DNA of 64,000 nt from Cryptomeria japonica (lineage: Eukaryota > Streptophyta > Pinopsida > Cupressales > Cupressaceae). The notes below the pieces were generated by a model. That model was not told where the DNA came from. It made no database searches and saw only the letters and a list, made by a program, of their open reading frames with translations. The position numbers were made by a program, and so were the translations under genes. Shown piece after piece: positions 11,257-22,237 of the stretch. Positions within the stretch are counted from its first letter, which is position 1. Each line of letters starts with the position of its first letter. Where the stretch lies: NCBI RefSeq assembly GCF_030272615.1, contig NC_081406.1, positions 164,281,521 to 164,345,520 on the forward strand, in the 5' to 3' direction.

Positions 11257-13164
11257 TTATTCTGTGAATGATAAACATTGAGGCATTGTGAGGTGTCCCG
11301 CCATAGTTTGGAATTGATCTACACCAAGATCTTTGGATACCATTGCATCTACTAGCACTCTTTCTAAAATTTCTTTATGTGTGGGTGAAAGTTTTAAAAG
11401 TTCTAAAATTGATATTTGCATAGGTTTTTTTTGTAGTTTCTCCACTATACTATATTGTTTTGAAGTGGATGATGTTTAGTTGTAGGATCCGATAAAGTAA
11501 CCTTGGATTTTCTTCTTGTGATAACATGAGTGGGTTCTTCTTGTTGTTTCTTTTTTACCACAATTACATTGACCACACTATCATAAGTATGAGCATAGTT
11601 AACTTTTTCTTTACCCCTGCCATTTGGCGCTACTATTTATTCACCCTTCTCATAATTAGGAAGCAGAGTTTTGAAAGTCATGTGCAATTCGTTTATCTTA
11701 TGCCCATCCACAGTTATTACGCTATTGTCAATCAAATCTTGGATCACATGTTTTAAACACTGACAATCATATGTTTGGTGTCCTTTGTTTTTATGGGAAT
11801 CATAATAATGATTGTCATTCCACCAAGCAGGTTTCACCTTGGGTTCAAAGTTTATTTCTTCTAGCAAGGTAATCAACTTGTTTGCAAGAAGTGTCTTTAA
11901 TGTTGACCCAAGTGGTTCACCAATGTTGGTAAATTTCCTACGAAATAAATTATTAAATGATGGTTTTGCTTTATTGTTATCTTGTTGAACCACTGCTGTG
12001 TGATTTGATAAATTAAACATTGGTTGCTTTGGTTCACATTACTATTATCCACTATCCCATCATTGACGATGTTTCAATTTTTGTTCAAAAAATTGGGCTT
12101 ATAATTGTTGTTATTATTAGTAGTATTGTTGGGAGGAGGATTAACTCTGTATATTTTTAACTCTCATTTATTTACCATAGATTCCTCAATCCCGATTCCA
12201 TTATCAATCATCTTTTCAAAACTTGGATGACTTTGCATTTTTAGGTTATAACTCATTTGTTCATTTAGATTGCCAATGAATATGTCCATCTTTTCATATC
12301 ATAGCACCGTATGAGGATATCATGCAGCTAATCATCTCAACCATTGTAGAATCATCATGAAAGGTTCTCCACTCTTTTGCTTGGTGTGACACAAGTCTAG
12401 CATTGTGATCTCATGTTATATGTTGTACACATATTGTGAAACAAACTTGTCCACCAATTCTGCAAATGATCTAATTTCGGGTGGAATTTTTGAGAACCAT
12501 TACATAGCTTGTCCACTTAAGCTCTTTGGAAATAACCTCATTAAGTATGTGTCCTCATGTGCAAATCCCATGCTCATTGTGCAAAATTCTCTTATATGAT
12601 CTTGGGGATCAATTCTTCCATTATATTTGTCATATCTAGGAGTTTCACAATTTGGAGGAAAAGGTATCATGTTAAGACTTCTATCAAATGGATAAGGACA
12701 AATTTCTTGAAGCGAATATCTCTTAGTAGTTCCTTTTTGTATATCTTGAATTTGCATTTGAAGAGTTTGTATCTATTGCATGAGAGCTAAGAGAGGATCG
12801 AATCATCAACACAATTTCCTCTCGTATCATCATGAGTTCTTGTGTGATCATGATCTCTTCTTGTATCATCATGATTCCTTCTTGTTTTGTCATTAGTTCG
12901 TTGTGTGTCTTCATGAGTTCTTGTGTCATCATGATTCCTTTGTGTGTCATCATTATTTCTTTGTGTTTCCTCATGAATTCTTGCATCATCAAGAATTCTT
13001 GTGTCATCCTTCTTGCGATTGAATTTTTTTTCATTTTTTTCATTGTCATTGTAAGTGTCACTTGATCTTCCCCTTGGTCTTAAATTATTTATGTCAAAAT
13101 CTTGGGGAAGTTTAGCACTAGATTTTACTAACATTAGGAAGTATTTTTCTTTTATACCCTTCAA
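11257..13164 (-). pseudogene. gag region of element C
   Basis: From 13164 the minus strand reads LPQDFDINNLRPRGRSSDTYND, a charged repeat stretch (12832-12999), then ICPYPFDRSL and ETPRYDKYNG, DPQDHIREF and RLFPKSLSGQAM, as in the capsid-like region of plant gypsy gag. Around 12020-11637 it continues with KPAWWNDNHYYDSHKNKGHQTYDC and HVIQDLID, a decayed nucleocapsid-type box; K has CEYHHNKGHKTTSC there. Several stops and frame changes occur. The part at 11445-11257 (LLKLSPTHKEILERVLVDAMV) matches K just upstream of its protease. Gag would form the cytoplasmic particle that packages element RNA. Confidence 0.75.
12832..12999 (-). repeat. 21/18-bp in-frame minisatellite in gag of element C
   Basis: A word of the type ATGATTC or ATGAGTTC recurs at about 12832, 12850, 12871, 12892, 12913, 12931, 12952, 12973 and 12991, spaced 18 or 21 bases. 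Spacing in multiples of three keeps the frame open, giving a run of 6- or 7-residue units such as NHDDTRR, THEDTQR and NHDDTQR on the minus strand. The related element K does not show it. Confidence 0.8.
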
Positions 13165-13615
13165 TATTTCTCCATGAATTTATCAAATTTAGGATCTTGT
13201 TGGATTTATTTGATGTATTGATTAGTTATCTCTTTGTTCTTGTATTTCATTTCCTTGTGCCATTTCCTCATGATCTTCTGTCATTTCAAGTGTTTCTATT
13301 TCAATTTCTTTGATCTTTCATATCTGAGCCTTGGTTAAAATGGTCATGTACAATTGATGTGACCAAGAGATAGAAGTGATACAGATGTCAAGATTAAATC
13401 AAAGCTAGATGTTTGCTTGAGGTGATTATTGGAGATTGTCTAGTTTCAAGAATGATCTATCATGTATAAGACATGATCTAAGAGGATCAGATTGATTAGA
13501 TTGAGGGATGATTGCTTGAACAAGCTAGGATATAATCGACAAAATCATGTAACACAATGACAAGGGCATACTATAAAGATGCTATGCTCTAGATGAAAAA
13601 TAACAGGTATATGCT
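13165..13615 (-). other. 5' leader of element C, truncated
   Basis: This lies upstream of gag on the minus strand, with no coding frame that I can recognise. It ends at 13615, where the LTR of copia element D begins with TGTTGG. The five bases before that are ATGCT, a candidate left target duplication that cannot be matched because the right end of D is lost. Confidence 0.5.
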
Positions 13616-14885
13616 TGTTGGAAATTTGGAGTAATTGATTATGTGTTGCATTGATGTTTTGTCATTGATGGAAACACCGACAATTTTGGTTGTTTACCGG
13701 TTTCTGGTTGGTTCTGATAGAGCGGTTGGTTTATGATATTGATCCAATATGCTTCGGTATGCTTTGGTTTGTGGATTTGGTTTGGATATTTCATTCATGC
13801 TATTCATATGTGTATCATGATTAGTTGGTTTGGGATTTGATGACTTAGAGCTATCAGTTGTTCTAGTAAGCCTTTTGGTCACCGGTAAGGGTTTTAGCGA
13901 CAAAGCTTTGTTGGAGATCTTTTTATGCACGTAATAAGTGGTGTTGGTGCGGCTTCTAGATTACTATTGAGACATTGTTAGTTATCTTGTTTGTATTCCT
14001 ATTGATCAGTGGTGTTAGATTTGGTTTATGGCGACCTATTTTGGGTCCAGTGTTATTTAGGTTATGGACCAGTTTATGTAACATATTGGTGGATGTTCTT
14101 GATGTGTTACCGATGTGATTTAATGATTGGTTTACATTGTTTTCGGCTTGAGCTAACTTACTTGATCATTGGATTGTGGGTTTATGTTATGAATTTATTG
14201 TATTATCTTTTAGGTGGTTGACCTAATTGTTTAGGTCCCGGGTTGGTATAAATATGACGTAAGATCTCTTTGTAAATCATGAATGAATGTATGATTATGG
14301 GATATAGAATTATTTGTGTGTAGATAATGTTGTAATCATATATAGAGGTTTTGGTTGATCATAGGTGATCAAATTAAGTTTGTAAGAGAGGTTTAAGGCT
14401 TTCGGTATTGAGCTTAACCGTAACTATACGCAGGCATAGGAGATGCTATACTTGTAGTTCAATCTTCATTTCATATTATAGTTTGATGTATTTTGTAGTC
14501 AATGAGGCTCATTTTGTGATGAGAAATGTGCTCTAGGTTGTTGGCCTTCTTGCATGTGCAGGCCCCCTTCATATTGTAATCACATACTTATTGTAGAAGT
14601 ATTATCTGATTGTGGGTAGGCTTCCCATTGTGGTTTTTCCCTTTATCGAGTTTTCCACGTACAAATATTGGTGTCATGTGTTTTGGATGGATGGTAACTG
14701 TTCTGTGATTTATGTTTATGTTTAATTGCTACATCTTCTATTCCAATATTTAGTTTATGCATTCTGGTATTAAGTTTATGTGTTCTTGTAATAAGGATTT
14801 AAATGTTTAAAGTTCTATAATCTGGTGACAATTGATTCACCACCCCCCCTCTCAAATGTCCTCTATTTATCTGAGTTGTCTAACA
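13616..14885 (+). repeat. 5' LTR of element D
   Basis: It starts TGTTGGAAATTTGG and ends GTTGTCTAACA. A TATA box, TATAAATA, lies at 14247-14254. The copia U5 segment (GGTTTTTCCC then GAGTTTTCCACGTA, about 14630-14662) and a CACCCCCCCTCTC run (about 14840-14853) follow. The length is 1270 bp. Confidence 0.85.
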
Positions 14886-14899
14886 ATTGGTATCAAAGC
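14886..14899 (+). promoter_or_regulatory. primer-binding site of element D
   Basis: ATTGGTATCAAAGC directly follows the LTR end. It matches the plant initiator-methionine tRNA 3' complement (TGGTATCAGAGC) with one change. Confidence 0.85.
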
Positions 14900-14941
14900 T
14901 TGGTCCTCTCTATAGAATCTTAACCACTTGAGGAAGATCCT

Positions 14942-15295
14942 ATGACGTCTAATAGTGCAAGTTCATCAAGCTCATCTGTAGCTATTTTCTGGAGAGAAAT
15001 TCCTAGGCTTGATGGAACACACTATAGGCTATGGAAGATTTGGATGGAGACTCATTTGAGATGTATTGGAAAAGAGATTTGCAAGATTACTGAGAATGGT
15101 GTTACACTTTTTAATCTGGCATTTGACAATCCTCCTCCAGCAGGCCTAGATAAAGAGCTTGAGTATGATTGTAGAGATAGAGAAGCACTTTTGTGTGCAC
15201 TCTCTGATTAACAAATAATGAGACTAACTGACAAATCAACTACAAAGGATATATGGGACAAATTGGAGACACTGAATGAAGGTGAACCTACTATT
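14942..15295 (+). pseudogene. gag N-terminal fragment of element D
   Basis: It starts ATGACGTCT at 14942, about 45 bases past the primer-binding site, as gag does in E. The frame reads a serine-rich start, then IPRLDGTHYRLWKIWMETHLRC, DKELEYDCRDREALLCALSD and a stop at 15209-15211. Beyond it TTKDIWDKLETLNEGEPT continues in frame up to the junction with element E at 15295. Gag would make the virus-like particle shell. The fragment is cut within the capsid region. Confidence 0.85.
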
Positions 15296-16457
15296 TGTTG
15301 GCCATTTGGTGGAATTGATTATGTGTTGCATTGATGTTTTGTCATTGATGCTAACACTAGCTGTTTGGGTGCTTTACCGACACTCTTCTAGTCCCAGTAA
15401 GTTGAGTGGTTTCTATTTGATTTGGATCCGACATGATCCAATATAGTTTGGTTATGGAATTGGCTTGTTCATGATATCATGCTCATATTCAGTCAATTGA
15501 TTTTGGTCTGGTGATCAGATGATATCCTGTTTGTTTAGAAGCCTGGTTACTGGCTCCGGCGAGGGTTTCACCAGCAGAGATTTTGATGAAGATCTATGAT
15601 GAATTACATAAGTGATGTTGGTTCAGTTTCTCATGGAGTTTCAGGATGTTGTTAGTGCTAATGTTTGAGACTTGGTGGATGGACATCATTACTTTAGCGT
15701 GTGGACCTATACTAGGTCTCGATTGGTCTAGGTTATGGACCAACTTTAATTAAGAGTGTGGATTGGGCTTCTTGATACGTTTCCGAGATGTCTTATGTGT
15801 TGGATATTGTTTATTTGGTATAAGGACAACATGGTTTGTAATTATGTAATTGTCTTATTGTCTGGTGGCTGACCTAATTGTTTATGGTCAAGGGTTTGTA
15901 TATGTAGATGTAAGATCTTATTGTAGATCATCATGGTTATGGTAATGGATATATAATGTGTGAATAATGTAATATCATTTAGGCAGAGGATTTGGTTGAT
16001 CATTGGAGATCAAATTGGGTTTATGTAAGAGGATTTAGTCCTCTGGTATTGAGCTTAACCAGAACTGTACTAAAGCATAGGAGATACTATCTTTTGCATT
16101 TCTATGTAGTCAGTGAGGCTCCTTTTGTGATGATAAGTGCCCTTTAGGCTATTGGCCTTCCTACAAGTGCAGGCCCCTCAATTGTAATTCACATACTAAC
16201 TACAGAAGTATTATCTAACTATGGGTAGGCTTCCCACCACGATTTTTCCCTTTACCGAGTTTTGCACATACAAATATTGGTGTCATGTGGATGGTATTTA
16301 TTTTGTGATTATTGTTTATGCTTAATTGGTTTAATTTATATTCCGATATTAATGTTTTGGGTTTCAGTATTAAAATTGCTAATGGTTCTGGTAATTTGTG
16401 ACAACTGATTCACCCCCCCCTTCTTAGTTGTCTTTTGATTATTTGAACTATCTAACA
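15296..16457 (+). repeat. 5' LTR of element E
   Basis: It starts TGTTGGCCATTTGG and ends CTATCTAACA. It carries a TATA-like GTATATG near 15898, the copia U5 segment near 16235-16270 and a CACCCCCCCCTTC run near 16410-16423. The length is 1162 bp. Confidence 0.9.
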
Positions 16458-16471
16458 ATTGGTATAAGAGC
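16458..16471 (+). promoter_or_regulatory. primer-binding site of element E
   Basis: ATTGGTATAAGAGC follows the LTR end and matches the initiator-methionine tRNA complement with one change (A for C). Confidence 0.85.
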
Positions 16472-16515
16472 TTTGGTCCTCTCTGCAAAAATCTTAACCG
16501 CTTGAGGAAGATCCT

Positions 16516-17455
16516 ATGGCATCTAACAATTCAAGTTCATCCAGTTCATCTAGAGCTATCTTTTGAAGAGATATTCCTAGACTTGATGGAACAAATTACA
16601 CAATATGGAAGATTCAGATGGAGACTCATATGAGATGTTTTGGCAAGGAGATTTGGGTGATTACACAGAATGGTGTCACAACTCATAATCCAACATCTAA
16701 CAATCCTCCTTTGACAAACCTAGATAAGGAGCTTGAGAATGATTGTAGAGAAAGAGAATCATTTAGAAAGGATATATGGGATAGGTTGGAGACTCTTAAT
16801 GAAGGTGAACCTACAGTGAAGATTTATAAACTTGATGGTTACGTGAGATATGAAAATATGAAGATGGAAGAAGATGAAAGGATTACTGCATTCATGGAAA
16901 GGGTAAATGAGATTATTATGGGAATTTAATATTGTGGTGGAACTCTGAGTGAAGATGAATTTTTTTCTAATGTTCTGAGAGCCCTACCACCTACTTACAA
17001 AATAAAGGCTATTTCTATTAATGAGTTGAGAATAATGGCTAATACATCTATCAACAAAGATACTTTTGTTGGGAAACTATTTGCTTTTGAGCTTGAAGAA
17101 TTTGGACCTTCTGGAGCTGTAAATACTAAACCTACTTTTCATTCATCTACATATACAACTGATAAGAAAGATTGGAAGGCTTTATATGCAAAGGAATTCA
17201 TAGATATGAAGAGAGAAGATGATGAGTTTGAGAAACTTTAAGCACTATTTTCTAGAAGAGTACCTAAAGGATCGGTACAAAGTAAATATGAAGGAAAAAC
17301 ACCTTTTAAATGTTTTGCATGTAATAAGATTGGTCATTTTGAATCAAGATGTCTTGAAAGGAATTCAAGATTTGAAGAAAGAGTTAGAAGATCATTTAAG
17401 CCTAACCCTGGATATCAGAACAAGTATAAGTACAAGAAAAATAAAGACAAATCAT
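16516..17455 (+). pseudogene. gag of element E
   Basis: It starts ATGGCATCTAAC at 16516 with a serine-rich N-terminus, then IPRLDGTNYTIWKIQMETHMRC, DIWDRLETLNEGEPT and EEDERITAFMERVNEI, typical of the copia gag (UBN2-like) domain. A zinc knuckle CFACNKIGHFESRC (CX2CX4HX4C, 17311-17352) is intact but lies in a different frame from the upstream capsid part. In-frame stops occur near 16566 and 16927, and frameshifts near 17240 and 17290. A lysine-rich tail follows. In D and F the same region is open at different places, so the decay is independent. Confidence 0.85.
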
Positions 17456-17463
17456 GATACATA

Positions 17464-18140
17464 GTGGATGAGGAAAGCATTACTAATTCTGATAATGAAC
17501 CAATAGAAGACTCTGCTAGTGGATCCGGCAATGGCAAGGAATGGGTATTCTCGACTATCAAGGAAGATGGTCTGGCACTGCAAGAGAATGTACCTGAAGA
17601 GAAGACACTTGTTGCTAAAATTGAAGACAAGGATGAATGGGTAATTGACAGTGGCTATTCACATCATATGACTGGAGATAAAAGGAAGTTCCTGTCCTTA
17701 CAAGAATTTGATGGTGGTCTATTTAGATTTGGGGATGACAAAACATGTATGATCAAAGGAAAAGGAACTATATCATTGGATGGTAAGAACAATACTGACA
17801 ATGTTTATTATGTTGAAGGTTTGAGGCACAATCTTTTGAGTGTAGGGCAACTAGTAGACAAGGGATTTGAATTACAGTTCAAAGATAGAAAATGCAAAAT
17901 CATTAAAAGATCTAGCTTGGAGATTACAACTGGTAGACAAAAAAAAGGTACTATATTTCATTTGAACTGTGATGAGAAGACATGTTTGATTATACAGATT
18001 GATGAGAGATGGCTATGGCATAAAGGTTGTGACATGTGAATTTTTATTGCATTGTGAAGATTAGTTCACCTAAGGCAGTTATGGATATACCTAAGATTAT
18101 GAAGCCCTATAATCTGGTATGTTAAGAATGCCAAATGGGT
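17464..18140 (+). pseudogene. protease and pre-integrase region of element E
   Basis: A 191-codon open stretch contains EWVIDSGYSHHMTGD (about 17636-17680). The Asp-Ser-Gly of the aspartic protease is intact, but the usual Cys before SHHMTG has become Tyr. After it come RFGDDKTCMIKGKGTI, VYYVEGLRHNLLSVGQL and the pre-integrase WLWHK (about 18008-18022), where a frame change breaks the zinc-binding region. The acidic N-terminal part (NEPIEDSASGSG) links gag to protease. In an active element the protease cleaves the polyprotein in the particle. Confidence 0.85.
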
Positions 18141-18830
18141 AAATAGGTCAGAACCTCTTTTAGGAGTATACAAGATAAATCAAATCATGTTCTTGATCTT
18201 ATTCATACTGATTTGTGTGGCTCTACCGGAGTTAAAAGTTTTCAAGGTGATAGATATTTCATGCTAATCATTGATGATTATTCTAGATTGATGTGGGTTA
18301 CTTTTCTGAGAGAAAAATATGAAGCATTTGAAAAGTTTAAAATATTTAAGGCTAAAGAGGAAATTGAGAGAAGATTAAATGTTTGAGATCAGATCATGGT
18401 GGTGAATTCACATCCGGTGAGTTTAATAACTTTTGTGACAAGCATGGTATAAGAAGACAATTTTCTGCTCGTCAGACACCTCACCAGAATGGAGTTGTGG
18501 GAAGGAAGAACAAAACTATCTTGGATGTTGCTAGAACAATGATGATGGAAGATAGTCTACCTCATATCTACTAGAGAGAAGCAGTGAGCACAACAGTTTA
18601 TACATTCAACAGAGTACATATCAAAGGAGAAATCGGTAAGACACCTTATGAATTATGGTTTGGCAATACACCTATAGTTAAATATTTCAGAATTTTTGGT
18701 AGCAAATGTTATATAAGGAGAGATGATATTATTGGGAAGTTTGATCCTAGATGTGATGAAGGCATATTTCTTGGTTATTCTAATGAAAGAAAAGCATAAA
18801 GATGTTATAACAAGACATTGCGGAGAATTT
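18141..18830 (+). pseudogene. integrase of element E
   Basis: DLIHTDLCGS (about 18195) holds the first catalytic Asp. DDYSRLMWVTFLREK follows. After a frameshift near 18380 come RSDHGGEFTSGEFNNFC with the second Asp and TPHQNGVVGRKNKT, where the catalytic Glu of NGVVERKN is replaced by Gly (about 18500). A stop replaces Trp near 18572 (PHIY then TAG). Beyond it are VHIKGEIGKTPYELWFG and DEGIFLGYSNERKA to 18799. Loss of the Glu alone would abolish activity. Confidence 0.8.
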
Positions 18831-19134
18831 TGGAGAGTACTAATGTCAAAGTAGATGAGCTGAACAAAAATTAAATCAGAGTTTATGAGAAGGAACCGAC
18901 AGTGGAAATGATTATATCTGAACTGGTAGCACCTTTACTTGAGTAGAGAGTTGAACCAGTTACTCCATAAACATCAGAGGATTTTACAGTAATTGAAGAA
19001 CACAGAAGAGGAACAAAAAGTAAGAAGAGTCCTAGGTATGTGAGATTGAATATTCAAAAGATCAAATCATTGTGGATAAGAGAAATGGAGTGATGACAAG
19101 AAGAAGACTGTCAACTAATGAGGTATGTTTAATT

Positions 19135-19870
19135 TCACAAGTTGAACTGGTATCCGTAATTGAGGCATGCAAAGATGAATATTGATTGAAAGCTATGGAA
19201 GAAGAAGTAGATCAGATTGAAAAATATAACACATGGACCTTGGTTCTCCGACGTAAAAATAAAAATATTATTGGAACTAAATGGGTTTTTAGGAATAAAT
19301 TGAATGAGGATAGTCAAGTTATAAGGAATAAGGCTAGGTTTATTTGTAAAGGATATTCTTAGAAGGAAGGAATTGATTATGGAGAGACTTTTGCACCTGT
19401 AGCTAGGATTGAAGCTGTAAGATTATTTCTTGCCTATGCTCCTTATAAAAACTATAAGGTTTATCAGATGGATGTTAAATGTGCATTTTTGACTAGGGAT
19501 CTTGATGAGGAAGTTTATATTGAGTAACCTGATGGGTTTTCACTATCAGATGACATAGATATGGTTTGCAGGTTAAGAAAAGATTTATATGGATTGAAAC
19601 AAGAACCTAGAGATTGGTATCCAAGGTTGGATAAATATCTTTTGAATCTTGGTTTTACTAAGGGCAGTGTTGACAGTAATCTATATTATAAAATCACTGA
19701 TGATGATATATTGATTATTGAATTATTTGTTGATGGCATTATTTTTGGAGGTGAAGATAAGTTATGCATAAAATTTTCTAATAATATGGAGAAATAAGTT
19801 GAGATGTCTATGATTGGTGAGATGAAATTTTTCTTAGGTTACAAATTACTCAGACCGACAAAGGTATTTT
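19135..19870 (+). pseudogene. reverse transcriptase of element E
   Basis: Copia RT blocks are in order: a segment like NTWTLVPRPKNKNIIGTKWVFRNKL (about 19220-19300), KEGIDYGETFAPVARIEAVRLFLAYA, YQMDVKCAFL and then MVCRLRKDLYGLKQEPRDWY (19561 onward). The catalytic FVDD motif reads FVDG (19727-19738), losing the second Asp; the sister element F keeps FVDD. Several stops and a frameshift near 19840 (MIGEMKFFLG then a frame change) occur. RT would copy element RNA in the particle. Confidence 0.85.
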
Positions 19871-19898
19871 CACCTGTCAAACTAAATATGCTAAGGAA

Positions 19899-20678
19899 TT
19901 GTTGAAGAAATTTGGTATGGGAGATTCTAAACCAGTAATTACTCCTACGGTTACCAGTGATAAATTGACAAGAAAATATGTTTCTGCACCGATAAATCCC
20001 ACAAGATACAAATCTATGATTGGAGGTCTACCTTCTTTGACTCAGACTAGGCCCGACATTATGAATGTTGTTTGTATTGTTTCAAGATTTCAGAGTGATC
20101 CTAGAGAAAATCACGAGATGGTGGTGAAAATGATTTTTAGATACTTCCAAGGTACATCAGAATATGGTTTGTGGTACCCTAAGGATGATAACTTTACTTT
20201 ATGTGCATATACAGATGCTGATTGGGCTGTAGATGTTGATGACTGGAAAAGTGCTTTCAGTGGAGCTTTCTTTCTTGGAAAGAAGTTGGTTTCATGGATC
20301 AATAAGAAACGGTCATGTACTTCTTTATCTACTGCTGAAGCTAAGTATGTTGTTGTTGCTACTAACTGTACATAATTTTTATGGATAAAGAAAATGTTGA
20401 AGGGTATAATAGTGGATTGTGATGCACCGGTAGTTATTCTTAGTGATAACTCTACTGCTATTGATATATCAAAGAATTCGGTATTTCATTCTAAAACAAA
20501 AAACATATCTATCAAGTAAAAAATTTTGAAGGAGAAGGTGGAAGCAAATGAAGTTAGACTATTTTATGTGAACACTAAAGAACAAATTGCAGATATTTTC
20601 ACTAAACATTTGTTGAAGGAATCATTTAAGTACCTGAGAGACAAATTGGGAGTTTCTGCCCCTCTGTTAGAGACTTGA
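19899..20678 (+). pseudogene. RNase H and C-terminus of element E
   Basis: A 158-codon open stretch reads PTRYKSMIGGL, TRPDIMNVVCIVSRFQ, YTDADWAVDVDDWKS, LGKKLVSWINKKRSCTSLSTAEAKY, the copia RNase H signature with its Asp and Glu. After a stop at 20373-20375 the frame continues with DNSTAIDISKN, KTKNISIK and LRDKLGVSAPLLET, ending at TGA 20676-20678. Two or more stops interrupt it. Confidence 0.85.
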
Positions 20679-21013
20679 TTGGTGCGGTTTGACATCAGTC
20701 CGACATGAATTATCAGAGATACTATTCATTTTGGCACTGATGTGGGATGCTATTGCTCAGGGGGCATGGTTAGCTTTGTGATTCAGAGGCTTATGTTTTT
20801 GCTTTGATATTTTTGTCAGATTTCTAGCATTGATTTCAAAGGCGGAGAGATATTGATGTGAAAAAGAAAAAGAAAAGGGGGAGAGATATTGATTTCCAAA
20901 GCTATCTGTGGGATATTCTTGGCTGTCTTCCATTGGGAGAGACTTGATTTGCGTTTCTTGGTACTTAGATGTTTTTCACATCTAGTGTTGCCATCAATGC
21001 CAAAGGGGGAGAT
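20679..21013 (+). other. 3' untranslated region and polypurine tract of element E
   Basis: About 330 bases without a coding frame. A purine-rich block GGCGGAGAGATATTGAT (20841) is partly repeated as GGGGGAGAGATATTGAT (20878), a local duplication of the purine tract type. The final tract AAAGGGGGAGAT (21002-21013) abuts the 3' LTR and is the likely plus-strand primer. Confidence 0.75.
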
Positions 21014-22233
21014 TGTTGGCCATTTGGTAGAATTGATTATGTGTTGCATTGATGTTTTGTCATTGATGCTAACACTAGGTATTTGGATGCTTTACCGACA
21101 CCCTTCTAGTCTCGATAGGTTAAGTGGTTTTTGGTTAACTTGGATCCGACATGATCCAGTAGGCTCTGGTATAGTCTGGTGATGGAATTGGCTTGTTCAT
21201 GATACCCATGCTCATATTTAGTCAGTTGGTTTTGGTTTGGTGATCGGATGATATCCTTCTTTCTTAAGAGATTGGTTTCTGGTTCTGGCGAGGGTTTCAC
21301 TGGTAGAGCTTTTGATAGATATCTTTGATGAATTGCATAAGTGGTGTTTTTGCAGCTTCTGATGGAGTTTTAGGATGCTATTGGTGATAATGTTCGAGAC
21401 TTGGTAGTTGGAATAATTGATGTGGCGTATGGACCTATTCTTGGTCCTGGTTGATCTAGGTTATGCACCGACTTTATTGAAACGTGTGGATAGGAACTAC
21501 TGATGTATTTTTAGGATGTCTTATGTATTGGATATTATTTGTTTGGCCTCAAGCCGAGATGTTTTATAATTATGTAATTGGTTTATTATCTAGTGGTCGA
21601 CCTGATTGTTTAGGGTCAAGGGTTTGTATAAATAGATGTAAGATCTCATTGTAGATCATCATGGTTATTGTAAGAGGTCATGGTCAAGGAATGTAATGTG
21701 CGAATAATGTAATATCATTCAGGCAGAGGAGTTGGTTGATCATTGGAGATAGAATTGAGTTTATGTTAGAGGATTTAGTCCTTCGGTATTGAGCTTAATT
21801 GGAACTGTACTCAGGCATAGGAGATGCTATCTTTTGCAGTTCAACATTTCTCTTGATTGTAGTATGGATTTATATGTAACCAATGAGGCTCCTTTTGTGA
21901 TGAGCAATGTGCTCTAGGTTGTTGGCCTTCTTGCATGTGCAGGCCCCTCAATTGTAATTCACATACTTACTACATAAGTATTATCTGATTGTGGGTAGGC
22001 TTCCCACAGTGATTTTTCCCTTTATTGGGTTTTCCACGTACAAATCTTGGTGTCATGTGGATGGTATTTATTTTGTGAGAATTGTTCATACTTAATTGGT
22101 TTATCTGATATTCCAGTATTAATATTTTGGGTTCTGGTATTGAAGTTTAAATTTCTAATGATGTATGTAATATGTGACAAATGATTCACCCCCCCACTCT
22201 TAGTTATCTTTCAGTTATTTGTACTGTCTAACA
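21014..22233 (+). repeat. 3' LTR of element E
   Basis: It starts TGTTGGCCATTTGG and ends ACTGTCTAACA, 1220 bp. It aligns with 15296-16457 throughout, with many substitutions and small indels. Confidence 0.9.
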
Positions 22234-22237
22234 CTAT

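Larger units (their letters stand above)
2826..13615 (-). mobile_element. element C: Tat-type Ty3/gypsy retrotransposon, 5' end missing
   Basis: Read on the minus strand the order is leader (13615-13165), gag with nucleocapsid-like box, protease, G-patch linker, RT, RNase H, a second RNase H, integrase, long non-coding 3' region, polypurine tract and 3' LTR. A second RNase H between RT-RNase H and integrase is typical of the Tat lineage of plant gypsy elements. Every frame carries stops or frameshifts, so the copy is dead. The 5' LTR and primer-binding site are absent because copia element D begins at 13616 inside the leader, and the remainder of C is not seen in the window. K (38339-52562) is a relative on the other strand. 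Confidence 0.85.
13616..15295 (+). mobile_element. element D: copia retrotransposon, only 5' LTR and start of gag
   Basis: The order is a 1270-bp LTR, a primer-binding site and the first about 118 codons of gag, after which element E begins. Nothing clearly belonging to the rest of D follows E, which is flanked on the right by element F. D, E and F are one family: the LTR start, LTR end and gag start are the same type in all three. Confidence 0.85.
15296..22233 (+). mobile_element. element E: full-length but decayed copia retrotransposon
   Basis: Both LTRs (1162 and 1220 bp), primer-binding site, gag, protease, integrase, RT, RNase H and polypurine tract are present in copia order. The LTRs differ at many positions by eye, so the insertion is old. 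Left flank CTATT (15291-15295) and right flank CTATA (22234-22238) agree in four of five bases, and the two flanks belong to different elements (D gag on the left, F LTR on the right). A clean single insertion into D is therefore not supported. Confidence 0.9.
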
